Positions 1 through 7,963 of a stretch of DNA of 25,197 bases are shown piece after piece. The stretch lies in contig NZXU01000025.1 of NCBI GenBank assembly GCA_002698425.1, forward strand, positions 1 through 25,197, in the 5' to 3' direction. The first letter of the stretch is position 1. Each line of letters starts with the position of its first letter. The position numbers and the translations under genes are program-made. This DNA is from Ahrensia sp. (lineage in GTDB: Bacteria > Pseudomonadota > Alphaproteobacteria > Rhizobiales > Rhizobiaceae). The notes under the pieces were generated by a model, which ran no database searches, was not told the origin of the DNA, and was given only the letters and a program-made list of their open reading frames with translations.

Positions 1-13
1 CCCGTCGCACTGC

Positions 14-90
14 GCGCCCGTAGCTCAGCTGGATAGAGCACCAGACTACGAATCTGGGGGTCAGAGGTTCGAATCCTTTCGGGCGCGCCA
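14..90 (+). tRNA. tRNA-Arg (anticodon ACG)
   Basis: A full cloverleaf can be folded. The acceptor arms GCGCCCG (14-20) and CGGGCGC (80-86) pair perfectly. The anticodon stem CCAGA/TCTGG (41-45, 53-57) encloses the loop CTACGAA, giving anticodon ACG at 48-50. The TTCGAAT T-loop is present and the 3' CCA (88-90) is encoded. In bacteria this anticodon is normally converted to ICG and reads CGU, CGC and CGA. A run of seven T follows directly (92-98) and may help end transcription. Confidence 0.97.
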
Positions 91-246
91 TTTTTTTCAC
101 TCAGCCGCCTCTCGATTGCTGTCCCGCTTTGCGGTCCGAAACCATATGCCGGCGTGCGAACGCACTCACAGGAAAATGGCTGCGAACGAAAGCGTTACCG
201 GCAGCGCGCTCCGGTCTCTGAAGCGGGCCCTCGGGTCAGAACCTGC

Positions 247-1407
247 TCAGGCCCTGACCGCTTCGAGGATGGAGCAGTAATTGGCGACGCCGGATCCGCC
301 CATATTGAAGACGAGACCGGTCTCAGCCCCCGGCGCCTGCATCTCGCCGGCATCGCCGGTCACCTGGCGCGAAACGAGCACATGCATCGAAACGCCGGTC
401 GCGCCGACGGGGTGGCCTTTCGCCTTCAGTCCGCCGGACAGGTTCACGGGCAGCGCGCCGCCGGGATAGACCGTCCCGTCCTGCAGGGCCTTGATGCCCT
501 GGCCGGGTTCGGTCAGCCCCATCGCCTCGTAGATCAGCAATTCCGCGATGGTGAAGCAGTCATGCACCTCCGCGACGTCGAGACCCTGCAAGTCGACCCC
601 CGCTGCGCGCATGGCCCGCCGCATGGCCTCGCGCGGGCCCTCGAAAGCGAGCACGTCGCGCGCCGACATCGGCAGGTAGTCGTTGACCTGTTCGGCGGCG
701 CGCATCTTCACGGCGCGCGGCATCGACGAAACGAGATCGTCGGCGACCATCACGATCGCCGCCGCGCCGTCCGATACCAGCGAACAGTCGGTCTTCTTGA
801 GCGGCGGCGCGATCATCGGGTTGCGCTCGCTCTCCGTCATGCAGAATTCTACGTCGAGTGGCTTTCGCAGCTGCGCGAGCGGGTTTTTCGCCCCGTTCGT
901 GTGGTTCTTGGAGGCGATCATCGCCAGCGCCTCCGTCGCGTCGCCGTAGCGCGCGAAATAGGCCTTGGCGAATTCGGCGAAGACCTGCGGAAAGGACATG
1001 CCGGCTTCCTCCTTCTGGTAGGAAGCGTGGCCGAGCGCCGTGGCGACCTCGGGCGTTGGCAGATGTGTCATCTTCTCCACGCCGATCACCAGCGCGATCC
1101 GCGCCTCGCCGGCAAGGATGGCGTTGCGCGCCGAAAAGACCGCGGCCGATCCGGACGCACAAGCATTTTCCAGCCGTGTCGCCGGGCAGAAGCGCAGCGC
1201 CGGGTCGATCGAAAGCGCCAGCGATGACGGAAAACCGTCAGGCACCATGCCGCCGTTGAAATGGCCGAGCCAGATCCCGTCGATATCCTCCGCGCCGATG
1301 GCGGCATGCGCCAGCGCCTCGCTCCCGGCTTCGCGGATGAGATCTTCCAGCGACATGCCGCCGAGCTTGCCGAAAGGGGTATGCCCCCAGCCAACGATAT
1401 GGACCAT
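247..1407 (-). CDS. Thiolase / SCP2-type acetyl-CoA acetyltransferase family protein
   Basis: The 386-residue protein has the thiolase layout. The nucleophilic cysteine lies in NACASGS (Cys83), VHDCFT lies near residue 280, GGLKAKGHPVGATG carries the catalytic histidine, and an NMGGSG motif sits near the C-terminus. The canonical thiolase CxG motif at that last position is absent, as in SCP2/SCPx-like thiolases, where the cysteine of HDCF takes its place. Such enzymes cleave 3-oxoacyl-CoA thioesters; some relatives are non-catalytic or act in ketosteroid or side-chain beta-oxidation. The start is supported by GGGAGGAA just upstream. It lies 162 bp downstream of a Liv-type importer operon on the same strand, with a hairpin between them, so it may have its own promoter. 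The substrate is unknown. Confidence 0.88.
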   Translation of the reverse strand: MVHIVGWGHTPFGKLGGMSLEDLIREAGSEALAHAAIGAEDIDGIWLGHFNGGMVPDGFPSSLALSIDPALRFCPATRLENACASGSAAVFSARNAILAGEARIALVIGVEKMTHLPTPEVATALGHASYQKEEAGMSFPQVFAEFAKAYFARYGDATEALAMIASKNHTNGAKNPLAQLRKPLDVEFCMTESERNPMIAPPLKKTDCSLVSDGAAAIVMVADDLVSSMPRAVKMRAAEQVNDYLPMSARDVLAFEGPREAMRRAMRAAGVDLQGLDVAEVHDCFTIAELLIYEAMGLTEPGQGIKALQDGTVYPGGALPVNLSGGLKAKGHPVGATGVSMHVLVSRQVTGDAGEMQAPGAETGLVFNMGGSGVANYCSILEAVRA

Positions 1408-1521
1408 AAGAGTTCCTCCCTTTTGTTGCCGTTAGAAAGCACTGCGGCGCGCATTGCGCAACTCGGTAGGAATACGATTCGGATCGGCCGGCCTGCGCGA
1501 GGGCGGCGACAGCCCGAAATG

Positions 1522-1550
1522 CAGAAGGCCCGCTCAAGGCGGGCCTTCTG
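1522..1550 (-). terminator. Hairpin after the Liv-type ABC operon, probable terminator
   Basis: A perfect 12-bp stem (CAGAAGGCCCGC at 1522-1533, GCGGGCCTTCTG at 1539-1550) with a 5-base loop lies 19 bp past the stop codon of the last ATPase gene. No long T tract follows on the minus strand, so termination may be partial and the thiolase gene could receive read-through. Confidence 0.6.
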
Positions 1551-1569
1551 GTCGGAAACCGGATCGCGG

Positions 1570-2358
1570 TCAGATCGCCAGGTAGTCGTGGCGCAACTGC
1601 TCGTTGTCGAGCACTTCCTGCGCGGTCCCGTCGAACACCACTTCACCGGTATCGAGGATCACCGCGCGGTCGGCGAGTTGCAGGGCGCGCACCGCGTTCT
1701 GCTCGACGAGGATGGTGGTGATACCCTGCTGCTTGATGATGTTCAGGGTTTTCTCGATCTCGTCGACGATGACCGGCGCAAGGCCTTCATAGGGTTCGTC
1801 GAGGAGCAGCACCTTGATGTCGCGCGCCAGCGCGCGTGCGATCGCCAGCATCTGCTGCTCGCCGCCAGACAGGGTCACGCCTTCCTGGGTGCGGCGCTCG
1901 CCGAGGCGCGGGAAGAGCTGGTAGATGCGCTCGAGAGACCAGCCGACCGGCTTGGCGATCTGGGCCAGTTGCAGGTTTTCTTCCACCGTCAGCCCCGGAA
2001 TGATCCGGCGATCTTCCGGAACGAGGGCCAGACCCGCACGCGCCGCCTGGTGGGAACTCATCTTGTGCAGGGGCTGGTGATCCAGCCAGATCTCGCCATA
2101 GGTGACCTGCGGCGAGCCGATGCGCGCAAGGGCGCGCAGCGTGGAGGTCTTGCCGGCGCCGTTCCGGCCGAGCAGCGCCAGGATTTCACCCTCATGCACG
2201 ATGAAGGAGACACCCTGCACGATGTAGCTCTCGCCGTAATAGGCATGCACGTCATTGACCGAGAAATAGGCAGGCGCGGTCGCGGCGTGGTTGGCGTATT
2301 TCGAGAAGTCGGGGCGTGCCGGCTTCTCGGCGCCCTTGTCGAGATCGAGCTGGCTCAT
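1570..2358 (-). CDS. livF: Liv-type (HAAT family) ABC transporter ATP-binding protein, LivF-like
   Basis: A 262-residue ATPase of the branched-chain amino acid-type importer family. It has Walker A GRNGAGKTS (64-72), signature LSGGEQQ (163-169), Walker B VLLLDEP (183-189) and LVEQN at 217-221, where LivF proteins often carry Gln in place of the switch histidine. The start at 2358 is chosen because its ATG overlaps the stop of the upstream ATPase gene as ATGA (2355-2358), a sign of translational coupling. A longer reading frame runs upstream but only shadows that neighbour. About 30 residues precede the ABC domain, which is more than in typical LivF. The cargo is set by the binding protein and cannot be called as an amino acid. 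Confidence 0.93.
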   Translation of the reverse strand: MSQLDLDKGAEKPARPDFSKYANHAATAPAYFSVNDVHAYYGESYIVQGVSFIVHEGEILALLGRNGAGKTSTLRALARIGSPQVTYGEIWLDHQPLHKMSSHQAARAGLALVPEDRRIIPGLTVEENLQLAQIAKPVGWSLERIYQLFPRLGERRTQEGVTLSGGEQQMLAIARALARDIKVLLLDEPYEGLAPVIVDEIEKTLNIIKQQGITTILVEQNAVRALQLADRAVILDTGEVVFDGTAQEVLDNEQLRHDYLAI

Positions 2359-3110
2359 GCGGCCTCTCCCAGATAGGCTTCTTTGACTTTCGGATGGCCC
2401 TTGATGTTTTCGGGCAGATCCTCGACGAGCGGCGTTCCCTGCGCGAGAACGGTAATCCGCTTGGCCAGCGAGAACACCACATGCATGTCGTGCTCGATGA
2501 TCACCATCGTGATGTCGCGCTTCTCGTGGATTTCGTCCAGAAGGCCGATCGTATTGTTGGTGTCCGCGCGCGCCATGCCGGCGGTCGGTTCGTCGAGCAG
2601 CAGCAGCTTCGGCTCCTGCACCAGGCACATCGCCATTTCGAGACGGCGCTTGTCGCCGCGTGACATGGACGAGGCGATCATGTGCTTTTTGTCGGCCATG
2701 TTCACTTCCTCGAGCATGTGCTCGGCGCGCTCAACGATCTCGTGCTCATTGGCGATGGATTCGATCGAATGCATCCGGAATGCGCCGTCGCGCTTTGCGA
2801 AACACGGGATCAGCATGTTTTCGATGACCGAGAGGTCGCCGAAGATTTCCGGCGTCTGGAAGACGCGGCTGATCCCCATCTGGTTGATCTCGTAAGGCTT
2901 GCGGCCAAGCACGGACTGGCCGTCGAACATCACCGTCCCGGTGTCCGGGATCAGCTTGCCCACGAGGCAGTTAAGCAGCGTGGACTTGCCCGCGCCGTTG
3001 GGGCCGATGATCGCATGAACGGTGCCGGCGGCGATGTCGAGATTGACATTGCCGAGGGCCTGAAGGCCTCCGAACCGCTTGTTGACGTTGGTGACTTCTA
3101 GAATACCCAT
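2355..3110 (-). CDS. livG: Liv-type ABC transporter ATP-binding protein, LivG-like
   Basis: A 251-residue ATPase. Walker A is GPNGAGKST (36-44), the signature is the unusual SMSRGDKRRLE (148-158, in place of LSGGQ), Walker B is LLLLDEP (169-175), and the switch histidine is His207 in IIEHDMHVVF. The C-terminal tail KVKEAYLG is typical of LivG. It is the second ATPase of the importer, paired with the LivF-like protein downstream. It starts 18 bp after the LivM-like gene and shares ATGA with the next gene. Confidence 0.93.
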   Translation of the reverse strand: MGILEVTNVNKRFGGLQALGNVNLDIAAGTVHAIIGPNGAGKSTLLNCLVGKLIPDTGTVMFDGQSVLGRKPYEINQMGISRVFQTPEIFGDLSVIENMLIPCFAKRDGAFRMHSIESIANEHEIVERAEHMLEEVNMADKKHMIASSMSRGDKRRLEMAMCLVQEPKLLLLDEPTAGMARADTNNTIGLLDEIHEKRDITMVIIEHDMHVVFSLAKRITVLAQGTPLVEDLPENIKGHPKVKEAYLGEAA

Positions 3111-3128
3111 GATGTGTTTCTCCGGAAA

Positions 3129-4340
3129 TCAGGCCACATGCGGCGACGGTTTGGGGTGGTGTTCCGGATCCGACGTGCGAACCTCCGGCTTCTTCTCGCG
3201 CTTGCGGAAGATCCGTCCGATCCGCTGCCCGCCCTCCATCAGGCCGCCCGGCAGGAAGATCACGACGAGCATGAACAGCAGGCCCAGCGTCAGGTGCCAT
3301 CCCTTGCCGACGAAGGGGTAGATGATGGTCACCAGGAAATCCTCGAGGCCGTCGGGCAGAAACGCGAACCACTGATGCAGCACGTTCTCGTTGATCTTCG
3401 AGAAGATGTTCTCGAAATATTTGATGAAGCCCGCACCGAGGACCGGGCCGAGCAGCGTCCCGGCGCCGCCGAGGATCGTCATGAGAACGACCTCGCCCGA
3501 GGCGGTCCACTGCATGCGCTCGGCGCCCGCCAGCGGGTCCATGGCGGCGAGGAGCCCGCCCGCGAGACCGGCATACATGCCGGAGATCACGAAGGCCGCC
3601 AGCGTGTAGGGCCGCGGGTTGAGGCCGGTATAGTTCATGCGGGTCTGGTTGGTCTTGATCGCACGCAGCATCATCCCGAAAGGGGAACGGAAGATGCGGA
3701 TCGACAGGTAGAACATGACGATCATCATCACCGCGCAGACATAGTAGCCGGTGTTGAACGAGAAGCTCCACGCGCCGAAATCCATCTGCTGTGTGGAGCG
3801 CATCGTGACGCCGAACAGATGCGGAATGCTGGGCGCGTCGGCCGACTGCAGATACTGCGGATCGTCCGTATAGACCTGCAGGCCGGTCTCGCCATTGGTG
3901 ATCGGCGTGAGAACCGAATAGGCCAGCGCGAACGACATCTGCGCGAAGGCGAGCGTCAGGATCGAGAAGTAGATCCCCGAACGGCGCAGCGAGATGTAGC
4001 CGATGAGCAGGGCGAAGAGCCCGCCGACGATCACCGACAGCACCACGGCCGGAAGGATGTTGTAGTTCAGGAGCTTGAACATCCAGACCGCGGCATAGGA
4101 CCCGACGCCCAGAAAGGCGGCGTGGCCGAAGGAGAGGTAGCCCGTCAGGCCGAACAGGATGTTGAAGCCGATCGCGAAGATCCCGAAGATCGCGAAACGC
4201 TGCATCAGGTCGGGATAGCCGGCATTGAACTGCGCAAGCGAACTTTCCGCCGGAAACGGGTTGAGCAGGAAAGGAGCCGCCAGCGCCAGAATGACGACGA
4301 TGACGAAGAGGGAAGCGTCCCTGGCGTTGAGACCGAGCAT
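3129..4340 (-). CDS. livM: Liv-type ABC transporter permease, LivM-like
   Basis: A 403-residue inner-membrane permease with many hydrophobic segments from the N-terminus to about residue 370, then a charged, proline-rich cytoplasmic tail. Family motifs are visible: [20 protein letters not shown] (58-77) and the [17 protein letters not shown] region near residue 290. A roughly 50-residue loop after [13 protein letters not shown] is longer than in typical LivM. The ATG is four bases past the stop of the LivH-like gene, so the two permeases are probably co-translated and form a heterodimer. Confidence 0.92.
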   Translation of the reverse strand: MLGLNARDASLFVIVVILALAAPFLLNPFPAESSLAQFNAGYPDLMQRFAIFGIFAIGFNILFGLTGYLSFGHAAFLGVGSYAAVWMFKLLNYNILPAVVLSVIVGGLFALLIGYISLRRSGIYFSILTLAFAQMSFALAYSVLTPITNGETGLQVYTDDPQYLQSADAPSIPHLFGVTMRSTQQMDFGAWSFSFNTGYYVCAVMMIVMFYLSIRIFRSPFGMMLRAIKTNQTRMNYTGLNPRPYTLAAFVISGMYAGLAGGLLAAMDPLAGAERMQWTASGEVVLMTILGGAGTLLGPVLGAGFIKYFENIFSKINENVLHQWFAFLPDGLEDFLVTIIYPFVGKGWHLTLGLLFMLVVIFLPGGLMEGGQRIGRIFRKREKKPEVRTSDPEHHPKPSPHVA

Positions 4341-4344
4341 GATA

Positions 4345-5376
4345 TTATTCCTCCATCACGCCTTTGCGGCCCATGAGCCCGCGCGGACGGGTCAGAAGCA
4401 CGATGATGGCAACCAGGTAGATGACGATCTGGTTGATGCCGGGAATGGTGGTGGTCGCCCAGGTCGTCGAAGCGAAACTCTCGAGGATCCCGAGCAGGAA
4501 GCCCGCAAGAACGGCGCCCGGCAGCGATCCCATGCCGCCGACGACGACCACGACGAAGGACAGCACCAGGAAGTCCATGCCCATGTGATAATTCGGCGGA
4601 TTGATCGGCGTGTACATAACGCCGGCAAGCCCCGCCACGGCGGCGGCTATACCGAACATCACGGTGAAGCGCTTGTCGATATCGATGCCGAGAATGCCGA
4701 CGGTCTCGCGGTCCGCCATGCCGGCGCGCACGACCATCCCGAAGGTGGTGAACTGCAGGAATGCGAAGACGGCGCCGATAATGATCGCGGCGAAGGCGAA
4801 ATAGATGAGACGCCAGTAGGGGTAGATGATCGCATTGGGATCGAAGCCCAGCATCACGCCGAAATCGACGGATCCGGCGAACACATCCGGAGCGGGTGTC
4901 GGGATCGGATTTGCACCGAAGAACAGCTTGACGATTTCCTGGATGACGATGGCGAGACCGAACGTCACGAGGATCTGGTCGGCATGCGGTCTCTTGTAGA
5001 AATGCTTGATGAGGCCGCGTTCCATCGCATAGCCGATGAAAAGCATGACCGGAATTGCGAGGATGATCGCGAGCGGCACCGACCAATCGATGATCGAGTT
5101 GCCGGCGCTGTCGCCGAACCAGTTGACCACATAGGGCGTTTCCACTTTCAGCGGATTGCCCAGAAAGTCCTTCTGCGTCTCGTCGATCGTGACCGTGCTG
5201 AGCGTCAGGATGCGTTGCAGCGTAACCGCGCAAAACGCACCGATCATGAACAGCGCGCCATGCGCGAAGTTCACGACGCCGAGCGTGCCGAAGATAAGGG
5301 TCAGGCCAAGGGCGATCAGCGCATAAGCGCTGCCTTTGTCCAGCCCGTTCAGGATTTGGATGATGATCGCGTCCAT
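4345..5376 (-). CDS. livH: Liv-type ABC transporter permease, LivH-like
   Basis: A 343-residue polytopic membrane protein. The N-terminal segment [20 protein letters not shown] is the classic LivH opening, and [20 protein letters not shown] near residue 285 is the conserved cytoplasmic-loop region. An extra periplasmic stretch of about 45 residues after the second segment (around [20 protein letters not shown]) makes it longer than the usual ~300. No strong Shine-Dalgarno site precedes the ATG, and a hairpin (5396-5424) sits just upstream, which could lower its translation relative to the binding protein. Confidence 0.92.
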   Translation of the reverse strand: MDAIIIQILNGLDKGSAYALIALGLTLIFGTLGVVNFAHGALFMIGAFCAVTLQRILTLSTVTIDETQKDFLGNPLKVETPYVVNWFGDSAGNSIIDWSVPLAIILAIPVMLFIGYAMERGLIKHFYKRPHADQILVTFGLAIVIQEIVKLFFGANPIPTPAPDVFAGSVDFGVMLGFDPNAIIYPYWRLIYFAFAAIIIGAVFAFLQFTTFGMVVRAGMADRETVGILGIDIDKRFTVMFGIAAAVAGLAGVMYTPINPPNYHMGMDFLVLSFVVVVVGGMGSLPGAVLAGFLLGILESFASTTWATTTIPGINQIVIYLVAIIVLLTRPRGLMGRKGVMEE

Positions 5377-5395
5377 CTTGAAGCCCGCATAAACA

Positions 5396-5424
5396 GAGCC
5401 GCGTGCGTCAGCGACGCACGGCTC
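5396..5424 (-). promoter_or_regulatory. Intercistronic hairpin 2 between the binding-protein and livH genes
   Basis: GAGCCG and TGCGTC (5396-5401 and 5404-5409, with a 2-base bulge) pair with GACGCACGGCTC (5413-5424) around an AGC loop. It lies 19 bases before the livH start. With the neighbouring hairpin it probably protects the upstream transcript or limits read-through; this role is inferred from position. Confidence 0.55.
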
Positions 5425-5447
5425 CAGTCCTCAATTCAGGTAGGGTT

Positions 5448-5471
5448 CCGCGCCGCCCGAAGGCGGCGCGG
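5448..5471 (-). promoter_or_regulatory. Intercistronic hairpin 1 with a UUCG tetraloop
   Basis: A perfect 10-bp GC stem (CCGCGCCGCC at 5448-5457, GGCGGCGCGG at 5462-5471). Read on the minus strand the loop is TTCG closed by C-G, the extra-stable C(UUCG)G tetraloop. It starts 17 bp past the stop of the binding-protein gene. No T tract follows, so an RNA stabiliser or partial attenuator fits better than a full terminator. Such elements often raise binding-protein levels over permeases. Confidence 0.6.
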
Positions 5472-5488
5472 TCATGGCAATGGGTGCT

Positions 5489-6844
5489 TTATGCGCCCGG
5501 ATTGCACGTGCCGAGATCGCCACCGGCGAACATCGGATGATCAGGCTCGTATTCGACCTGGGCGCGCGGGGTCACTTCAACGACCTCGAGCGTATCGTAC
5601 TGGTTGGACGGCTCTTCCTTGCCCTTCACGACCAGCACGTCCTTGAAGCACTGGTGGTCGGCGGCACGGTAATGCGTCGGGCCGTTGCCGAGGCCGTCGA
5701 AATCGTAGCCTTCGAGGGCTTCGACGATGCCGCACGGATTGAAGGTGCCGGCGCGCTCGGCCGCATCAGCATAGAGCAGCGTCTGTGCGTAAGCGGTCTG
5801 GGCGGCGTTGGACGGCGGACGGCCGTACTTTTCGCCGAAGGACTTGACGAATGCCTTGGTGCCTTCGTCCTGCAGCGTCCAGTTCCAGTTCATCGAGCCG
5901 TAAACGCCCTTGATGTTCTCGCCGGCGCCCTTGGCCATCAGTTCCGAGTAGAGCGGAACGATGATCTCGAACTGCTTGCCGTTGACCTGCTTGTCGCGCA
6001 GGCCGAACTGGACGGCCTGGGTCAGCGAGTTGACCATGTTGCCGCCATAGTGGTTCAGGACCAGCACATCGGCGCCCGAGTTCAGAACCGGTGCGATGTA
6101 GGACGAGAAGTCCGTGGAAGCGAGCGGGGTCAGGACGTTGTTGACCGTTTCCCAGCCGATGGCTTCGGTCGCGGCCTGGATCGATTCCTGCTGCGTCCAG
6201 CCCCAAGTGTAGTCGGCCGTCAGGTGGTAGGCGCGACGGTCGGAGCCGTAGGCGTTCTTCAGCACGGGCGCCAGCGCGGCGCCGGACATGTAGGCGTTGA
6301 AGAAGTGACGGAAACCGTTGGCCTTCTTGTCCTTGCCTGTCGTGTCGTTGGAGTGCGTCAGCGCGGCCATGAAGATCACGCCGGCTTCCTGGCAGAGGCC
6401 CTGAACCGCGACAGCCACGCCCGAAGACGAACCGCCGGTGATCATGATGGCGCCGTCCTTCTCGATCATCGACTTGGCCGATGCGCGGGCGGCGTCGGAC
6501 TTCGTCTGCGTGTCGCCGGTCACGTAAGCGACCTTCTTGCCGAGAATGCCGTTACCCTTCAGCACCTTCGAGGAGAAGGTGTTCAGGCAGCCGCCGTCGC
6601 CTTCGCCATTGAGGTGCTCGACGGCCAGCTTGTAGGCATCGAGTTCGTCCGCGCCTTCATCGGCGTAAGGACCGGTCTGCGGAACGTTGAAGCCGAGGGT
6701 GACGGTGTCGCCCTTCGGTGCATTGAGATACATGTCGCTTTGCGCGAGCGCGCCGCGGGTAAAGAAATACGGTGTTGCCAGCGCCACCGAAGCGGCACCA
6801 CCGGTTTTCAGCAACGAACGCCGGTTGACGATTAACTTGCTCAT
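5489..6844 (-). CDS. Type-1 periplasmic substrate-binding protein of a Liv-type ABC importer, Tat-exported
   Basis: A 451-residue extracytoplasmic solute receptor. The N-terminus carries a twin-arginine signal (NRRSLLKT, Arg8-Arg9) followed by a hydrophobic stretch, with a likely cleavage after ALA (32-34). The mature protein has the type-1 (Peripla_BP_6) fold signature: VTLGFNVPQTGPYADEG at the start, MITGGSSSGVAVAVQ and the HLTADYTWGWTQQ region. It has several cysteines and is longer than LivJ/LivK (~370), which argues against a plain leucine/isoleucine/valine receptor. It is the first gene of the importer operon and has a strong GGGAGGAG site. The neighbouring thiolase gene hints at an organic or aromatic acid ligand, but the ligand is not shown by the sequence. 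Confidence 0.92.
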   Translation of the reverse strand: MSKLIVNRRSLLKTGGAASVALATPYFFTRGALAQSDMYLNAPKGDTVTLGFNVPQTGPYADEGADELDAYKLAVEHLNGEGDGGCLNTFSSKVLKGNGILGKKVAYVTGDTQTKSDAARASAKSMIEKDGAIMITGGSSSGVAVAVQGLCQEAGVIFMAALTHSNDTTGKDKKANGFRHFFNAYMSGAALAPVLKNAYGSDRRAYHLTADYTWGWTQQESIQAATEAIGWETVNNVLTPLASTDFSSYIAPVLNSGADVLVLNHYGGNMVNSLTQAVQFGLRDKQVNGKQFEIIVPLYSELMAKGAGENIKGVYGSMNWNWTLQDEGTKAFVKSFGEKYGRPPSNAAQTAYAQTLLYADAAERAGTFNPCGIVEALEGYDFDGLGNGPTHYRAADHQCFKDVLVVKGKEEPSNQYDTLEVVEVTPRAQVEYEPDHPMFAGGDLGTCNPGA

Positions 6845-7195
6845 AGGGCTCCTCCCAAAGAGTGAACTTGTGTCCGGATAAAGAATTTCCGGGAAAACCC
6901 GGCCGGAAGCCCGTAACTAACGGATTGTGCGAAGCGGTCGCAATTATCCATTATGCGTATTAGCAGGCGCAGCATTTGAAGTGTGCGCTGCGATTCTGCC
7001 TAAAATTCTGGCAAATTGTTCGAAAAGCTCGGTAAACCGCGCCACCCCAAATTCGCTCGCTTGCGGCGGTCGCATCGGCGGCGGCATCCTTGCCCACGCG
7101 GGCCGAGTGTGGCTTTTGGGTTTCGGCGAGGCCCCGGAACATTTGCGCGTGCATCACAAGGCGTCGCGTCGGCTCAGGAACGAAAGGACATGACC
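6845..7195. promoter_or_regulatory. Divergent intergenic region between the ABC operon and the sugar-oxidation operon
   Basis: No convincing gene is seen in these 351 bases. The two flanking operons are transcribed away from each other, so at least two promoters must lie here. The AT-rich part at about 6950-7030 is the likeliest site, but I cannot name -35/-10 boxes with confidence. In the leader of the binding-protein gene, nested inverted repeats occur: TCCGG (6873-6877) with CCGGA (6903-6907), enclosing CCGGG (6889-6893) and CCCGG (6898-6902). Confidence 0.6.
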
Positions 7196-7963
7196 ATGGC
7201 GGCTTATCCGGTTTATCCCGACCTGCAGGATGCCTCCGTCCTCGTGACCGGCGGCGGGTCCGGGATCGGGGCGGCCCTTACGGAGGGTTTCGCCGCCCAG
7301 GGCGCGAAGGTCGCCTTCATCGATATCGCGAAGGAGGAGAGCGAGGCGCTGGTCGAAGGGCTGGCGCGGGACGCGGCTCACAGGCCCCTGTTCCTGCACG
7401 CCGATCTGCGCGATATCGAAGCCCTGCGAAAGGCCGTCGACAAGGCGGCCGCGGCGCATGGTCCGGTGACCGTCCTCGTCAACAACGCGGCGCTCGATGA
7501 TCGCCACGAGATCGCTGACGTCGACGAGGCCTATTGGGAGGGCAATCTCGCCATCAATCTGCGCCCGCATTTCTTCACCATCCAGGCCGTTGCGCCGGGC
7601 ATGAAGCAGGCGGGCGGCGGCGCGATCGTCAACTTCACCTCGACCTCCTACATGCTCAATATCGGCGACATGCCCGCCTATACGACGTCCAAGGCGGGCA
7701 TTGTCGGCCTGACCAAGGGCATGGCCGGCAAGCTTGGCCCTGACAATATCCGCGTCAACGCGATTGCGCCCGGCTGGGTCATGACGGAACGCCAGAAGCG
7801 GCTTTGGGTCACCGAGCAGGGGCTAGCCGACATGATTGCGCGTCAGTGCCTGAAGGAGCCGATCCAGCCGGAAGACATGGTCGGTCCCTGCCTCTTCCTC
7901 GCGTCGAACGCGGCGCGCATGGTGACCGCGCAGGTCCTGATCGCGGACGGAGGCATGATGTGA
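7196..7963 (+). CDS. SDR-family aldose 1-dehydrogenase-like oxidoreductase
   Basis: A 255-residue classical short-chain dehydrogenase. The cofactor motif is TGGGSGIG (18-25), NNA lies at 96-98, and the catalytic residues are Ser149, Tyr162 and Lys166 (YTTSK). Asp43 at the end of strand beta-2 suggests NAD preference. The N-terminal YPDL, the DDRHEIADVDEAYW segment, QAVAPGMK and ARQCLK closely recall Caulobacter xylose dehydrogenase and rhizobial galactose dehydrogenases as I know them. Together with the dgoK and dgoA genes that follow, oxidation of galactose or a related aldose to the lactone is the best guess. ATG at 7196 is preferred over 7190 because AGGA (7185-7188) is 7 bases from the former and only 1 from the latter. 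Confidence 0.88.
   Translation: MAAYPVYPDLQDASVLVTGGGSGIGAALTEGFAAQGAKVAFIDIAKEESEALVEGLARDAAHRPLFLHADLRDIEALRKAVDKAAAAHGPVTVLVNNAALDDRHEIADVDEAYWEGNLAINLRPHFFTIQAVAPGMKQAGGGAIVNFTSTSYMLNIGDMPAYTTSKAGIVGLTKGMAGKLGPDNIRVNAIAPGWVMTERQKRLWVTEQGLADMIARQCLKEPIQPEDMVGPCLFLASNAARMVTAQVLIADGGMM

Noticed and set aside
2359..2628. An N-terminal extension of the LivF-like frame
   Set aside because: It overlaps the LivG-like gene in another frame. The ATGA overlap gives the natural start at 2358.
3114..5646. Two long plus-strand frames opposite the permease genes
   Set aside because: They are rich in Arg, His, Asp and Glu and mirror the hydrophobic codons of livM and livH. No start site or recognisable domain is present.
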